A stretch of 64,000 nucleotides of DNA from an uncultured Collinsella sp. (GCA_900556875.1 USQQ01000004.1:62001-126000), one strand, 5' to 3'; counted from the stretch's first letter, positions 18,601-28,169 are shown. The notes: generated from the sequence alone by a model not told the origin. A program made the numbers and translations.

Positions 18601-19620
18601 ATGCAGTACACCACCCTTGGACATTCCGGCATCAACGTCTCTAAGCTCTGCCTGGGAGGCATGAGCTTTGGCGAGCCCAGCCCCGACTTTCACCAATGGA
18701 CCATCGGACCCGACGACACGCGCGCCGTCATCAAGCGCGCGCTCGACGCCGGAGTCAACTTTATTGACACCGCAAACTGCTACAGCTTTGGCACAAGCGA
18801 AGAGTATATAGGCGCCGCCCTGCGCAATCTGGGAATCGCTCGCGAGAGCGTCGTGCTGGCTAGCAAGGTTCACTTCAACGAAGGCGGCCTTTCCGCCGAC
18901 GCCATCAAACGTGAGATCGAAGGCTCGCTCAAGCGCTTGGGCACCGATTACCTTGACCTCTACATCATTCACCGCTTCGATTACGACGTTCCCATGGAAG
19001 AGACCATGGAAGCACTCAATGACCTGGTACGCGAGGGCAAAGTTCGCGCACTCGGCGCCAGCGCTATGTATGCTTACCAGCTGCACAACCTGCAGATCGT
19101 CGCACGCGACCACGGATGGACGCCCTTTACGAGCATGCAGTGCCACTACAACCTGCTGTACCGAGAGGACGAGCGGGAGATGATTCCGGTATGCCGCCAG
19201 TTCGACATGGCCCTTACGCCATACAGCCCCCTGGCGTCGGGACACCTCTGCCGCCCCACGTGGGAAAGCTCGAGCACACGTGGCACCACCGACACGACCA
19301 TGGCCAATAAGTATGACCATGACCGCGCCATCGACATGCCCGTCGTCGAGCGTGTGGCCAAGGTTGCCGCCGATCATGACGTGTCGATGCCGCAGATTGC
19401 GCTGGCGTGGCACTGGGCGCGTGGAGTCGAGGCGCCCATCGTGGGTTGCTCCAAGCCCGAGCGAGTCGACGACGCCGTAGCTGCGCTCGACATAACGCTC
19501 TCCCCCGCCGAGATTGACTTCCTCGAGGAGCTTTATCAACCGCACGCGCTCGTTGGTCCCAAGGCCCGTCCCGGCGAAAAGCCGCTTGCCGGCACCACCA
19601 AGGTCAAAACCGCAAAGTGA
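18601..19620 (+). CDS. Aldo/keto reductase
   Basis: 339 residues, ATG 18601 behind AGGAG. TIM-barrel NADPH-dependent oxidoreductase: GHSGINVSKLCLGGMSFG, catalytic Asp/Tyr in NFIDTANCYSFGTSEEYIG, Lys in VVLASKVHF, His in DLYIIHRFDYDVPMEETMEAL, and the cofactor end PIVGCSKPERVDDAVAALD. Belongs to the general AKR (YajO/YhdN-like) group. First gene of a likely operon with the small protein at 19625 and the flavodoxin at 19924. Confidence 0.92.
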   Translation: MQYTTLGHSGINVSKLCLGGMSFGEPSPDFHQWTIGPDDTRAVIKRALDAGVNFIDTANCYSFGTSEEYIGAALRNLGIARESVVLASKVHFNEGGLSADAIKREIEGSLKRLGTDYLDLYIIHRFDYDVPMEETMEALNDLVREGKVRALGASAMYAYQLHNLQIVARDHGWTPFTSMQCHYNLLYREDEREMIPVCRQFDMALTPYSPLASGHLCRPTWESSSTRGTTDTTMANKYDHDRAIDMPVVERVAKVAADHDVSMPQIALAWHWARGVEAPIVGCSKPERVDDAVAALDITLSPAEIDFLEELYQPHALVGPKARPGEKPLAGTTKVKTAK

Positions 19621-19624
19621 TGCC

Positions 19625-19864
19625 ATGGACGACAACATCATCGACGGCCTACGCGACGCCGGCTGCAACGAAGAGTTTATCGAGCTGTACGGTACTGCCG
19701 CCAGCGACTGCGCGCGCATTTGCATACTAAAACGGCATCGCCGCGAATTGCTCAACGATATACACGCGGGGCAACAGAAGCTCGAATGCCTTGACTATCT
19801 CATCTATCGGCTACGCAGTGCCTCGACCGGATGCTGTTCAAGCCGCTCAGCATCGCAGCCATGA
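19625..19864 (+). CDS. Small conserved-looking protein between aldo/keto reductase and flavodoxin
   Basis: 79 residues, ATG 19625, 4 bp after the reductase stop, so probably translated by coupling. MDDNIIDGLRDAGCNEEFIE followed by LKRHRRELLNDIHAGQQKLECLDYLIYRL: a short helical protein. From memory, similar 60-80-residue proteins accompany reductase/flavodoxin gene pairs in Firmicutes and Actinobacteria; function unknown. The tail is cysteine- and serine-rich (GCCSSRSASQP) and may be drift. Confidence 0.72.
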   Translation: MDDNIIDGLRDAGCNEEFIELYGTAASDCARICILKRHRRELLNDIHAGQQKLECLDYLIYRLRSASTGCCSSRSASQP

Positions 19865-19923
19865 GGCGTCACTTAATAGCACCTCACCATAAAGCCTAAA
19901 CCGCAGCAACGAAAGGGACTCCA

Positions 19924-20397
19924 ATGACTAAGACACTTGTGGCATATTTCAGTGCATCGGGAACCACGATGGACGTTGCAAACCACTTGGCTCGCGTGAC
20001 GGACAGCGACCTGTTCGCCATTGTGCCCGCCAATCCATACACAAGCGCCGACCTTAACTGGCGCGACAAACAGAGCCGCAGCACGCGCGAGGCCGCCGAC
20101 CCCTCCTGCCGCCCTGCCATAACCTCCAGAGTCGAGCACATCGAAGACTACGACACCATCTTTTTGGGTTTCCCCATCTGGTGGTACGTGGCGCCGGCGA
20201 TTATCAACACATTCCTTGAGTCTTACGACCTGACGGGCAAAACGGTCGTCCTGTTTGCCACCTCGGGCGGAAGCGGAATGGGCAAAACGGCGTCGGTCCT
20301 TAGGGTAAGCGCTCCAAGCGCAAAGATCGTTGACGGCGGCATTCTCAACAACGCAAGCAACGCCGACATCGAGAAGTTCGCGGAAAGGTGCCTCTAA
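19924..20397 (+). CDS. Flavodoxin
   Basis: 157 residues with GAAAGGGA upstream. FMN phosphate loop near the N terminus (TLVAYFSASGTTMDVANHLA), then DTIFLGFPIWWYVAPAIINT and TVVLFATSGGSGMGKT, the flavodoxin_4 group. It would carry electrons or reduce quinone-like substrates together with the upstream aldo/keto reductase. Confidence 0.9.
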   Translation: MTKTLVAYFSASGTTMDVANHLARVTDSDLFAIVPANPYTSADLNWRDKQSRSTREAADPSCRPAITSRVEHIEDYDTIFLGFPIWWYVAPAIINTFLESYDLTGKTVVLFATSGGSGMGKTASVLRVSAPSAKIVDGGILNNASNADIEKFAERCL

Positions 20398-20429
20398 CGC
20401 TGCAAAGGTACGAATGGCAAGCCCGTCGA

Positions 20430-20460
20430 GCCGTCGCGCCGTCGCGCCGTCGCGCCGTCG
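20430..20460. repeat. Short tandem repeat, about four 8-bp units
   Basis: Near-perfect iteration of CCGTCGCG just after the flavodoxin gene. Part of the 172-bp non-coding gap before the next gene; nothing else was seen in that gap. Confidence 0.7.
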
Positions 20461-20569
20461 TGGCAGTTTTGTCGTATGACCATGCGCTCATCGATGGTGG
20501 GATTCCCTATACTGAGTTGCATATGACGGCATCGTGCCACAACGACCGCCACGACACCAAGGACCAGCT

Positions 20570-21703
20570 ATGGCAACACTCTCCGAACAAGAACGTAAGC
20601 GCATCCAGCGATACTGCATCTGCCCCAAGGTTGCCGGAGCGGCGCTCGCCATGGCGTTCATACTGCCATTTTTGATCATTCCCTTCGAAATGATTGACGA
20701 CATCGTATTCCATCACGAAGGCTTCCAAGAGACGGGCATGATGACCGCCTTGGTGCTCACCGCCGTCGAGCTCGTCATCTTCTGCTACTGCGCGCTCGCG
20801 CCGCGCTTTGGCATGCGCGGCAAGCAGTGGAGAGAAATGCAGCACCGACTTGCCGTCGAGCAGAGCGAAAAAGACCGCTCGGCACAAATTGCGGGCGTTG
20901 TTGGCACGCAGGCCGCCGCGCGTCTACTCAAGAACAGTGACAACGAGACCGCGCGCAACCTGGGCGGCGCGGCAGAAGTCGCCGCTGCCGTAGGCGCCGT
21001 CGCCACTGCAGCTGACGTGCTTACCGAGAGCTTCGCTAACGCAAGGGCCATGGCAGAGGCCTGTGGCGTGCCCATCCCCCGTGCGAAAAAGTGGATCATC
21101 GCGCTTGTAGCACTGCCCCTCGTAATCGTGTGCGGTGCCTATATCCCGCAGCTGGCGCAGGGAAACATCGAGATGCAACAGAACGCAGCGGCCGCGGCCG
21201 AGCAGATCGCCATCGCTCGCAAGGCATTAGAGCCCGCATGCGAGTACGTGTCCGCCGATGACCCCTACGAGCGATATCAAGATTACGGCTATCCCGTCCG
21301 CGGCTATCTGCACGAAGGCGACTCAGGTACCCAGAAGGCCTATACCTATCTGGACTTTGACAACAAGGGGACACTCAAGGAAGTGAGCTACGCGGCAGAG
21401 GTCGACCCCAGCGCGAGCCTTGAGGACAACCTTGCCCGCATCGAACGCGAGCTTGACGAGCTTTCCTCTGCCGTTCAAACCGTTGACGTCAAGACGGTGA
21501 GCCCCGAGCTCTTGGCACCGCAGAAACTCCCCGAAGAGTTTAGGCAGGCATTTTTGAACGGCTCACTCTACGAGAGAATCTCTATCAGGACGAGTGACGA
21601 CCTCATCAAAACGTATTACTCGTTTGATACGGATCCCGAGGACGAGTTTGACGAGTACACCCATCCAAGCGTCCGTATTACGCTGATGGGCAAAACAAAC
21701 TAG
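20570..21703 (+). CDS. Membrane protein of unknown function
   Basis: 377 residues from ATG 20570 (AAGGA 7 nt upstream). Two N-terminal helices (about 20-45 and 55-75), an alanine-rich helical cytoplasmic segment (about 90-170, GVVGTQAAARLL, VAAAVGAVATAADVL), a third helix (about 176-195, WIIALVALPLVIVCGAYI) and a hydrophilic C-terminal domain of about 180 residues rich in acidic residues. No enzyme motif or family was recognised. A strong terminator follows, so it is probably a single-gene unit. Confidence 0.7.
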   Translation: MATLSEQERKRIQRYCICPKVAGAALAMAFILPFLIIPFEMIDDIVFHHEGFQETGMMTALVLTAVELVIFCYCALAPRFGMRGKQWREMQHRLAVEQSEKDRSAQIAGVVGTQAAARLLKNSDNETARNLGGAAEVAAAVGAVATAADVLTESFANARAMAEACGVPIPRAKKWIIALVALPLVIVCGAYIPQLAQGNIEMQQNAAAAAEQIAIARKALEPACEYVSADDPYERYQDYGYPVRGYLHEGDSGTQKAYTYLDFDNKGTLKEVSYAAEVDPSASLEDNLARIERELDELSSAVQTVDVKTVSPELLAPQKLPEEFRQAFLNGSLYERISIRTSDDLIKTYYSFDTDPEDEFDEYTHPSVRITLMGKTN

Positions 21704-21742
21704 AAGGCGCGGGAAGGGGCCACCCCCTTCCCGCGCCTTTTC
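21704..21742 (+). terminator. Strong intrinsic terminator
   Basis: Perfect 16-bp stem (21704-21719 with 21724-21739), 4-nt loop, then TTTTC on the plus strand; directly follows the stop of 20570-21703. Confidence 0.9.
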
Positions 21743-21747
21743 ATCCA

Positions 21748-21778
21748 ATGTGACAAAGGGGCTGTCCCTTTGTCACAT
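21748..21778. repeat. 31-nt palindrome of the GTGACAAAGGGAC family, copy 3 (abuts the ABC gene stop)
   Basis: Arms ATGTGACAAAGGGGC/GTCCCTTTGTCACAT around a central T. The right end touches the minus-strand ABC transporter stop codon (21778-21780). Confidence 0.85.
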
Positions 21779-24700
21779 TATTCGGAGCGTAGGGCCTCCA
21801 CGGGGTCTTTCTTGGATGCGCTGCGGGCCGGCAGCAGGCCGGCGACGACCGTCAGCAGCACCGACATCGCAATGAGTATCAACGCATCCTGCACGGGCAG
21901 GCTCATCAGGTTGGGGACCTGCTTGGCCGCAAGCGCCCAGGCATTAACCGGAAAGCTCACGAGCACCACGACGACAATGGCAAAGACGCCGGCGATGAGA
22001 CCTTCGATAAACGTCTCGGCGTTGAACACGTTTGCCACGTTGCGCTTCGACGCGCCGATTGCGCGCAGAATACCAATCTCCTTTTTGCGCTCCAGCACGC
22101 TGATGTAGGTGATGATGCCGATCATGATGGAACTCACCACTAGGCTAATGCTCACAAACGCAATGAGCACCAAGCTGATAGTATTCACGATGTCGGTCAC
22201 CGAACCCATGATGATGCCCATGTAGTCGGTGTACGAGATTGCCTGCTCGTCGTGGCCGGCGGCTTTGACCTGCTTGTTATAAGCATCGATGTGATCGAGC
22301 ACGCGCTCCTTGGCCTCAAAATCGCGCGGGAAAATCTTGACCGAGATGGGGTCCGCCTCATCCGCATAGCCCAACGTGGTCAGATTGTTATCGTAGGTGA
22401 GCTGCGACGCCTTGGCGTAACTCATCATGAGCGAACTCAGGTCCTCGGCGTCCATGTTGAAATGGATGGCACGAGCAAAGGCACTCGCATCCACACGCAT
22501 AGCGCTCGCCAGGTTGGCAATACTCGACGACATCTGTGTAGCCATCTGGCCCATGAGCCCCGCCGCGCCTGCTTTAAGCTGGGACGATACCGTTGTCGCA
22601 ATCTGGTCGCTGATTGTCTTGGTCACCTGGTCCATTGCCTGCTGCAGATACGGAGCCAGCTGCTTTTGGACATAGTCGGTCATCGCCTGTTGCAGGCGCT
22701 CGGCCAGGACATCGCCGCCGAGCGCCCTGAGCTGAGCCAGGTATTGCTGGGCTGCGGCATCATTCTCAAGATATGCCGAGAATGCGGCAGCGAGCTTTGA
22801 CGCGTCTTTAAGGTCTTCGGGTGACAGCGCCTTAAACTGATCAGAGCGCATAAAGCCCTCAAACAGCTGGTTGGCAAGTGCTCCCACCTGCTGCATTTGC
22901 TCAGGCGTGAGCTCAAGACCATCAAAGATGCCCGAGAAATCTGGGGCCGGCGCTTTGGCCATGATGTCGCCGAAGTCGATGTCCTTCCCAACACCCGAAA
23001 GGTCAATATCCAGCCCGGACAAATCAAGGCTAGAAAGGTCCATGCCGCCGGCCGCACCCGAGAGCGCAGACGAATCGAGTGAGAACGCGCTCTTCAGCGC
23101 CGCCTCGTCCACACTGAACATGCTGCTCAAATCCACGCCTTGCTTGGCCTCGCCCTGCAGCTCGTCGAAGGTTTTGCCCGTAAAGACATCCGTCTCGGGG
23201 TGGGCAAGCTGCTCCTGCACAATCTGCGAATCGGCAGCACGCTCCATAAGCTGGCGAGTCAGCGCATGCGTATAGGCAATGCCCGGGGACAATGCGCTCG
23301 CGTTTGCCGTCTCGTTGGGTCGCACCACGCCCACAATGCGCACGTCAATACCGTCGGCAACCTTGGCTTTCATAAAGTCGGCGTCGCCAGACATGTCAGT
23401 CCACATGCCGGTCTCTTCGTTTTTGCGATAGGCATCGGCCGGCGACAACACCTTAAACGTCGTGGACAGTGCATCGTCGTAGGTAAAGTCGCTGCCGGTC
23501 TTGGGCGTCTTGACCTTGCCGTCGGCCGTCATGGCACTGTTAACCAGGTCGTTGAGCTCATCGATATCCAGCGCGCCGATACTGTAGAGCGTGTAGTCGC
23601 CCACTGTTCCGCGGCTCGAAAGCACCATCACGGCCTCGTTGGCAGACGTAGGCCAATGGCCGGCAACGACATCGTACTGGCTGTCGAGCAGACTCTGGTC
23701 GTCAATCATCTCGTTAAAGACCGAGGTTCCCATGGAATCCATGCTCACCGTTGCCGCCGAACTTGCACCGCCGCTCATGGCCTCGGTCATAGCGTTGGGC
23801 ACCAGCCGGACAGGCTTCTCATCGCCCTTGCCCGCACGATAGACAACCGGCGTCACGCCGTAGCCGTACTGGATAGCGTTGACCTCTTTGTCGATACCGT
23901 CGCCGCCGTCGTCAAGCCATGCCTTAAAGCTTGTCATATCGTTAGATTTAACACTTGCGAACATGTCCTTTACGGCCGTGACCACAGGGATCTTATCGGT
24001 CCCCTGAGCCTTGCCGCCGGTAGCGCCATCGGACGAGTCCTCGCCCTTGGACGCCTCCTCATCCGTGGCCCCCTGTCCGCCCATCATAGACGACAGGTCG
24101 TAATCTTGTTTGGAAATCGTGAGCGGGTAGCTCGAGAGCGTGTCCTCCTCGACCTTTTTGATGTAGTCGTTTACGCCGTTGGAGAGCGCCAGGATTGCCG
24201 CAATGCCGATAATGCCAATCGAACCCGCAAAGGCCGTCATGACCGTGCGGCCCTTCTTGGTCATGAGGTTTCGGGCAGAAAGCCCCAGCGCCGTCACAAA
24301 GCTCATCGAGGTTTTGCGCGTGGGCTTGGCCTCGCGACGCGCGGCCTCGGCAGCATCAAAGGGATCTGAATCGTCGGTGACCTTGCCGTCCGCCAGGTTG
24401 ACAATGCGCGTGGCGTACTTGTACGCCAGCTCAGGATTGTGCGTGACCATGATGACCAGACGGTCGCGCGCAACGTCCTTGAGCAAATCCATGACCTGGA
24501 CGGACGTCGTTGAGTCCAAGGCGCCGGTCGGCTCGTCAGCCAGCACAATCTCGGGGTCATTGATCAGAGCGCGGGCAATGGCCACGCGCTGCATCTGCCC
24601 GCCCGAAAGCTGGCTCGGGCGCTTGTCAACGTGCTCGCCCAGACCGACTGCCTCGAGCGCCTTGCGCGCACGTTGGCGGCGCTCGGCATGCCCCACGCCC

Positions 24701-25032
24701 GTGAGCGTAAGCGCCAACTCCACGTTTTCCAAAATGCTCTGATGCGGAATGAGGTTATAGCTCTGGAACACAAAGCCGATGCGATTATTGCGATAGGCAT
24801 CCCAATCGCGGTCGTTGAAGTCCTTGGTCGAGATGCCGTCGATCAGCAAATCGCCCGAATCGAAATGATCGAGTCCACCGATGACGTTGAGCATCGTAGT
24901 TTTACCCGAACCCGAGGGACCCAGAATGGCTACGAACTCGTTATCGCGAAAAGACAGGCTTACGCTGTCGAGCGCTACCTGCGTAAACGACTGCGTAACG
25001 TACCTTTTGCAAATAACTCTGAGATCCAGCAT
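21778..25032 (-). CDS. ABC transporter: ATPase fused to MacB/FtsX-type permease with a large extracytoplasmic region
   Basis: 1084 residues from ATG 25032 (GAGAGG 9 nt upstream; an in-frame TTG at 25041 is less likely). An N-terminal ATPase (GPSGSGKTTML, LSGGQMQR, VLADEPTGALDS) is linked to a first membrane helix (about 265-290), a roughly 600-residue extracytoplasmic segment and three C-terminal helices of an FtsX domain ending GLLPARSASKKDPVEALRSE. The middle holds a leucine/aspartate-rich stretch (SSLDLSGLDIDLSGVG) and long alanine/glutamine-rich helices. Members extrude peptides or lipids or act as mechanotransducers; substrate unknown. Confidence 0.9.
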   Translation of the reverse strand: MLDLRVICKRYVTQSFTQVALDSVSLSFRDNEFVAILGPSGSGKTTMLNVIGGLDHFDSGDLLIDGISTKDFNDRDWDAYRNNRIGFVFQSYNLIPHQSILENVELALTLTGVGHAERRQRARKALEAVGLGEHVDKRPSQLSGGQMQRVAIARALINDPEIVLADEPTGALDSTTSVQVMDLLKDVARDRLVIMVTHNPELAYKYATRIVNLADGKVTDDSDPFDAAEAARREAKPTRKTSMSFVTALGLSARNLMTKKGRTVMTAFAGSIGIIGIAAILALSNGVNDYIKKVEEDTLSSYPLTISKQDYDLSSMMGGQGATDEEASKGEDSSDGATGGKAQGTDKIPVVTAVKDMFASVKSNDMTSFKAWLDDGGDGIDKEVNAIQYGYGVTPVVYRAGKGDEKPVRLVPNAMTEAMSGGASSAATVSMDSMGTSVFNEMIDDQSLLDSQYDVVAGHWPTSANEAVMVLSSRGTVGDYTLYSIGALDIDELNDLVNSAMTADGKVKTPKTGSDFTYDDALSTTFKVLSPADAYRKNEETGMWTDMSGDADFMKAKVADGIDVRIVGVVRPNETANASALSPGIAYTHALTRQLMERAADSQIVQEQLAHPETDVFTGKTFDELQGEAKQGVDLSSMFSVDEAALKSAFSLDSSALSGAAGGMDLSSLDLSGLDIDLSGVGKDIDFGDIMAKAPAPDFSGIFDGLELTPEQMQQVGALANQLFEGFMRSDQFKALSPEDLKDASKLAAAFSAYLENDAAAQQYLAQLRALGGDVLAERLQQAMTDYVQKQLAPYLQQAMDQVTKTISDQIATTVSSQLKAGAAGLMGQMATQMSSSIANLASAMRVDASAFARAIHFNMDAEDLSSLMMSYAKASQLTYDNNLTTLGYADEADPISVKIFPRDFEAKERVLDHIDAYNKQVKAAGHDEQAISYTDYMGIIMGSVTDIVNTISLVLIAFVSISLVVSSIMIGIITYISVLERKKEIGILRAIGASKRNVANVFNAETFIEGLIAGVFAIVVVVLVSFPVNAWALAAKQVPNLMSLPVQDALILIAMSVLLTVVAGLLPARSASKKDPVEALRSE

Positions 25033-25160
25033 GGACGGCAACCTCTCTCGCGCGGGCGCGCTCGCCCGCTCCCCCCGCCGTTCACGTTCGGCGCGTTTGT
25101 CCTACTCTATCCTCATTTTTGGCCGATACCAGTGAAGAATGTAACGAACCGCGCCAAAAA

Positions 25161-25243
25161 ACGAACGGGACAGCACGCCGCATGGCGCACCATCCCGCAT
25201 ATAACATCCCCGATGCGACAAAGAGGCTGTCACTTTGTCACAT
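25161..25243. repeat. Composite repeat A: hairpin plus palindrome copy 4
   Basis: A 32-nt imperfect hairpin (25166-25197, CGGGACAG...CATCCCG) is followed 15 nt later by a degenerate copy of the 31-nt palindrome (25213-25243, arms ATGCGACAAAGAGGC/GTCACTTTGTCACAT). The same two parts occur in the same order and spacing at 31129-31211. It lies 12 bp 3' of the stop of the reductase gene at 25255. Confidence 0.8.
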
Positions 25244-25254
25244 TCCAATGCGCG

Positions 25255-26946
25255 CTACTTTTCGAGCCCGCACGGCATAACGTTAGCGCTGCCGCGGCGA
25301 GCCTCAGTCACGGCTGCAAAGAAGCGATAGCCGCCCGAGAAGTTAAAGCACTCAAAGCCATGCTGCGCCAAAATGCGGCAAGCAATGTAGCTGCGAATGC
25401 CGCTCTGGCAAATCACGTAAACCGGCTTGGCCCGGTCGAGCTCGCCCAGGCGATTGCGCAAATCATCGACGGGAATGTTTACGAAACCATCGATATGCCC
25501 GCGCTCATACTCCCCTTCCGTACGAACATCGAGCAGCTGCACGCTGCCATCGCGTGGCAAGTTGGGCTCATCCTCCCAATGCCACTGCGCCAGTATGCCG
25601 CGATTGAGGTTCTCGATCATAAAGCCCGCCATATTGACGGGATCCTTCGCCGATGAATACGGCGGCGCGTATGCTAGGTCCAAATCCTTAAGCCTATCGC
25701 CGCGCATGCCTGCCTGGATGGCAGTCGCCAGAACGTCGATACGCTTGTCCACACCATCGATGCCCACGATTTGCGCACCCAGCAGGCGCAATCCCTGCTT
25801 CTCGAAGACAACCTTCATGGTCATGGGCGTTGCACCCGGATAATAACCCGCATGCGAACCGGGCGACAGGACCACGCTGTCGCAGTCAACTCCCGCCGCG
25901 TGTGCCGCCTTTTCGGATAGTCCCGTGCTTGCCGCCGTCAAGTCGAATACCTTGATAACCGATGAGCCCAACGATCCGAGGTAGCAGCTGTCCATGCCGG
26001 CTATGACATCGGCGACGACACGCCCCTGCTTGTTGGCGGGGCCGGCGAGCGAAATGACCGCGTCCTCGCCGGTCACCTGATGCGTGACCTGCACGGCATC
26101 GCCCACGGCATACACGTCGGCAGCAGAGGTCTCCATGCGGTCGTTGACCACAATAGCCCCCTTGATGCCCAGTTCGAGCCCCGCCTCTTGCGCCAGATGG
26201 CTCTCAGGTGCCACGCCAATGGCAAGCAGCACCATATCGGCTCCGATAGGGTCATCGCCCGCAACATGGGTGACAACGCGGCCATCAACTTCCTCAAAAC
26301 CTGTCACATCGGCCTTGAGGCGCAGATCGATACCGTGCTCACGCACCTCGGTATGCAAAAGGGTCGCCATGTCGTAATCCAGGTTGTTCATAAGCTGGAC
26401 GGGACGCTGCAGAAGGGTCACCTGGAGCCCCAGCTCGCACAGATTCTCCGCCGTCTCGACGCCAATGAAGCCGCCGCCGATCACGACGGCACTGCTCGGT
26501 CGCCGCTCTCGAACATAGCTGTGAATACGCAGCGTGTCCTCAACGGTGCGTAGGCTAAAGATTTTATCCGAGTCGATGCCCGGCAACGCAGGGCGAATCG
26601 GCTTTGCACCCGGCGACAGGATGAGCTTGTCATACGTCTCGACAAATTCCTCGCCCGTCAGCATATTGCGAACCTCGACCGTATGCGAATCGGGATGGAT
26701 GGCAAACACCTCGTGACTCGTCTTGACCGCAATGCGAAAGCGATCCCAAAAGCCCTTGGGAGACTGCAGCGTCAATGCGCTCTCTTCTTCTATCACGCCG
26801 CCAATGTAGTACGGAAGCCCACAGTTGGCATACGATACAAAACCCGTGCGCTCAAAGATGACAATTTGGGCCTGCTCGTCGAGTCTGCGCAAACGTGCCG
26901 CCGCCGATGCGCCGCCCGCGACGCCTCCAACGATAACCACCTTCAT
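25255..26946 (-). CDS. FAD-dependent CoA-disulfide reductase-like oxidoreductase fused to rhodanese
   Basis: 563 residues. FAD-binding MKVVIVGGVAGGASAAARLR, redox cysteine in SYANCGLPYYIGG (C42, the CoADR position), NAD-binding AVVIGGGFIGVETAENL, YAVGDAVQVTHQVTG, dimerisation domain, and a C-terminal rhodanese domain (about 470-563) with active Cys in VYVICQSGIRSYIACRIL. Such fusions reduce CoA disulfide, polysulfide or persulfides. The next gene upstream (26949-27101) is a second rhodanese fragment ending 2 bp before this ATG, suggesting one sulfur/thiol operon with the genes at 27173-29220. Confidence 0.92.
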   Translation of the reverse strand: MKVVIVGGVAGGASAAARLRRLDEQAQIVIFERTGFVSYANCGLPYYIGGVIEEESALTLQSPKGFWDRFRIAVKTSHEVFAIHPDSHTVEVRNMLTGEEFVETYDKLILSPGAKPIRPALPGIDSDKIFSLRTVEDTLRIHSYVRERRPSSAVVIGGGFIGVETAENLCELGLQVTLLQRPVQLMNNLDYDMATLLHTEVREHGIDLRLKADVTGFEEVDGRVVTHVAGDDPIGADMVLLAIGVAPESHLAQEAGLELGIKGAIVVNDRMETSAADVYAVGDAVQVTHQVTGEDAVISLAGPANKQGRVVADVIAGMDSCYLGSLGSSVIKVFDLTAASTGLSEKAAHAAGVDCDSVVLSPGSHAGYYPGATPMTMKVVFEKQGLRLLGAQIVGIDGVDKRIDVLATAIQAGMRGDRLKDLDLAYAPPYSSAKDPVNMAGFMIENLNRGILAQWHWEDEPNLPRDGSVQLLDVRTEGEYERGHIDGFVNIPVDDLRNRLGELDRAKPVYVICQSGIRSYIACRILAQHGFECFNFSGGYRFFAAVTEARRGSANVMPCGLEK

Positions 26947-26948
26947 AG

Positions 26949-27101
26949 CTAACGCACCACCTTTCCCGTGTAGCCGCTTATGCCGCCGATATTCTTGACA
27001 CTGCCATACCCAGAACGCTTAAGAAAACTCACAGCTTGGTTGCTTCGCGCACCGCTCAGGCAATGCACGAGAAGCTGCGTGCCCTTTCGACGTATACCCA
27101 T
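26949..27101 (-). pseudogene. Rhodanese C-terminal half (truncated or mini-rhodanese)
   Basis: 50 codons from ATG 27101 to TAG 26949-26951. The peptide carries the rhodanese active-site loop HCLSGARSNQAVSFL and the closing GYGSVKNIGGISGYTGKV, but the N-terminal half of the domain is absent: upstream lies the terminator of the TlpA-like gene. It ends 2 bp before the CoA-disulfide reductase start. Either a decayed single-domain rhodanese or a translated mini-protein. Confidence 0.7.
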
Positions 27102-27120
27102 GATGCTACCCCGAAGCAGA

Positions 27121-27147
27121 AAAAAGAGTCGCTGTTTCCAGCGACTC
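27121..27147 (-). terminator. Terminator behind the TlpA-like lipoprotein gene
   Basis: 9-bp stem (27126-27134 with 27139-27147), 4-nt loop; on the minus strand it is followed by a run of T (A-run at 27120-27125 on plus). Confidence 0.85.
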
Positions 27148-27172
27148 CCCTTCAGTTGTCTGTCCCACGGAC

Positions 27173-28135
27173 TTACTGTTCGCTCTTCGCGAGTGCCTGA
27201 TCGATCAGTTTGTTGAGCGCCTCGCGCTGCTCAGCGGAGTTGATGCCGCCCATGATCGGCTCTCCCACAATGTTACCGTTCTGGTCGATCACGTAGGTGG
27301 TCGGGAACGAGTACAGGTTGGAGGTGAACTTTCCGGCCTCGCTGTCCGACTTAAACCAGATGTTTTTATACGTCACGCCCTTCTTGGAAAGCACGTCCCT
27401 GGCATCGGCCACCGCGTCTTTGTTGCCATCGAGCGTAAAGGAATTAACACCCACGACCTGGCCGCCCTTCTCGGCAAGCTCCTTGTTGAGCTTCTCCAGA
27501 TCGCCCAGCTCTCCCACGCACGGCTTGCAGGTGGTAAACCAGAAGTTCATGACGGTGACCTTGTTCTTGGAGAACAGCTCGTCGCTGTTTACATCGTTGC
27601 CGTCCAAGTCCTTGCCCTTAAAGCTGGGGAACTTCGTCTCCCCGCTCTCGCCGTTGGTCATACCCGCGGTCGAGGCATCAACGCTCTCCCCCTCGCCGGG
27701 CGTGCTGCCACATCCGGGGAACTCCTTCTCCAGCGCCATGAGCTTGTCCTCGATCTCCTTGACCTGCTGCGCGCCGGCCTTAAGCGTCTTAAGCTCGTCA
27801 GCCGCAAACTGATCCTTGGCGCCCTCGATGGTATCGAGCAAGAAGTCACCGTAGTTCTTGCCGTCCTCAATCATGGGGGTGTCTTTGTTGGCCGCAAGGA
27901 ACACCTTTTCCCATAGGGCGTTATCGCTCGCAAAGATCTCGTTTTCCTTTTGCAGCAGCTGCTGATACAGCTCGGCCGCCTCCTCGGCACTTGACGGCTT
28001 TTGCGCTATGAGCTCGGCAATCTGCGCATCGCCGCTCGTAGCATCCTTCGCGTCGCCCTTGGGGGCAGAGCACGCCGCGAGAGTCAGCGCCAGCACGGGC
28101 AGCATCAGCAGGGCCGCAATTTTTGACAGTTTCAT
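27173..28135 (-). CDS. TlpA/ResA-like thioredoxin lipoprotein
   Basis: 320 residues with a lipoprotein signal (MKLSKIAALLMLPVLALTL, lipobox AAC at about 20-22). An N-terminal helical domain (about 35-150) precedes a thioredoxin domain (about 165-320) with KVTVMNFWFTTCKPCVGELG (CXXC = CKPC) and SFPTTYVIDQNG. It should exchange disulfides outside the membrane. It follows the NapH-like Fe-S membrane protein and the CD1871A-type CXXC peptide, a set that would move electrons outward to extracytoplasmic thiols. Confidence 0.9.
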   Translation of the reverse strand: MKLSKIAALLMLPVLALTLAACSAPKGDAKDATSGDAQIAELIAQKPSSAEEAAELYQQLLQKENEIFASDNALWEKVFLAANKDTPMIEDGKNYGDFLLDTIEGAKDQFAADELKTLKAGAQQVKEIEDKLMALEKEFPGCGSTPGEGESVDASTAGMTNGESGETKFPSFKGKDLDGNDVNSDELFSKNKVTVMNFWFTTCKPCVGELGDLEKLNKELAEKGGQVVGVNSFTLDGNKDAVADARDVLSKKGVTYKNIWFKSDSEAGKFTSNLYSFPTTYVIDQNGNIVGEPIMGGINSAEQREALNKLIDQALAKSEQ

Positions 28136-28169
28136 GGTTCCTCCGTTGTATCGAAACTTATATAGATAC

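Noticed and set aside
20430..20460. Possible CRISPR-like or regulatory repeat
   Set aside because: Units are 8 bp with no spacers; a simple tandem repeat.
23140..24369. Plus-strand open frame of 409 codons
   Set aside because: Antisense to the ABC permease fusion with no recognisable protein features.
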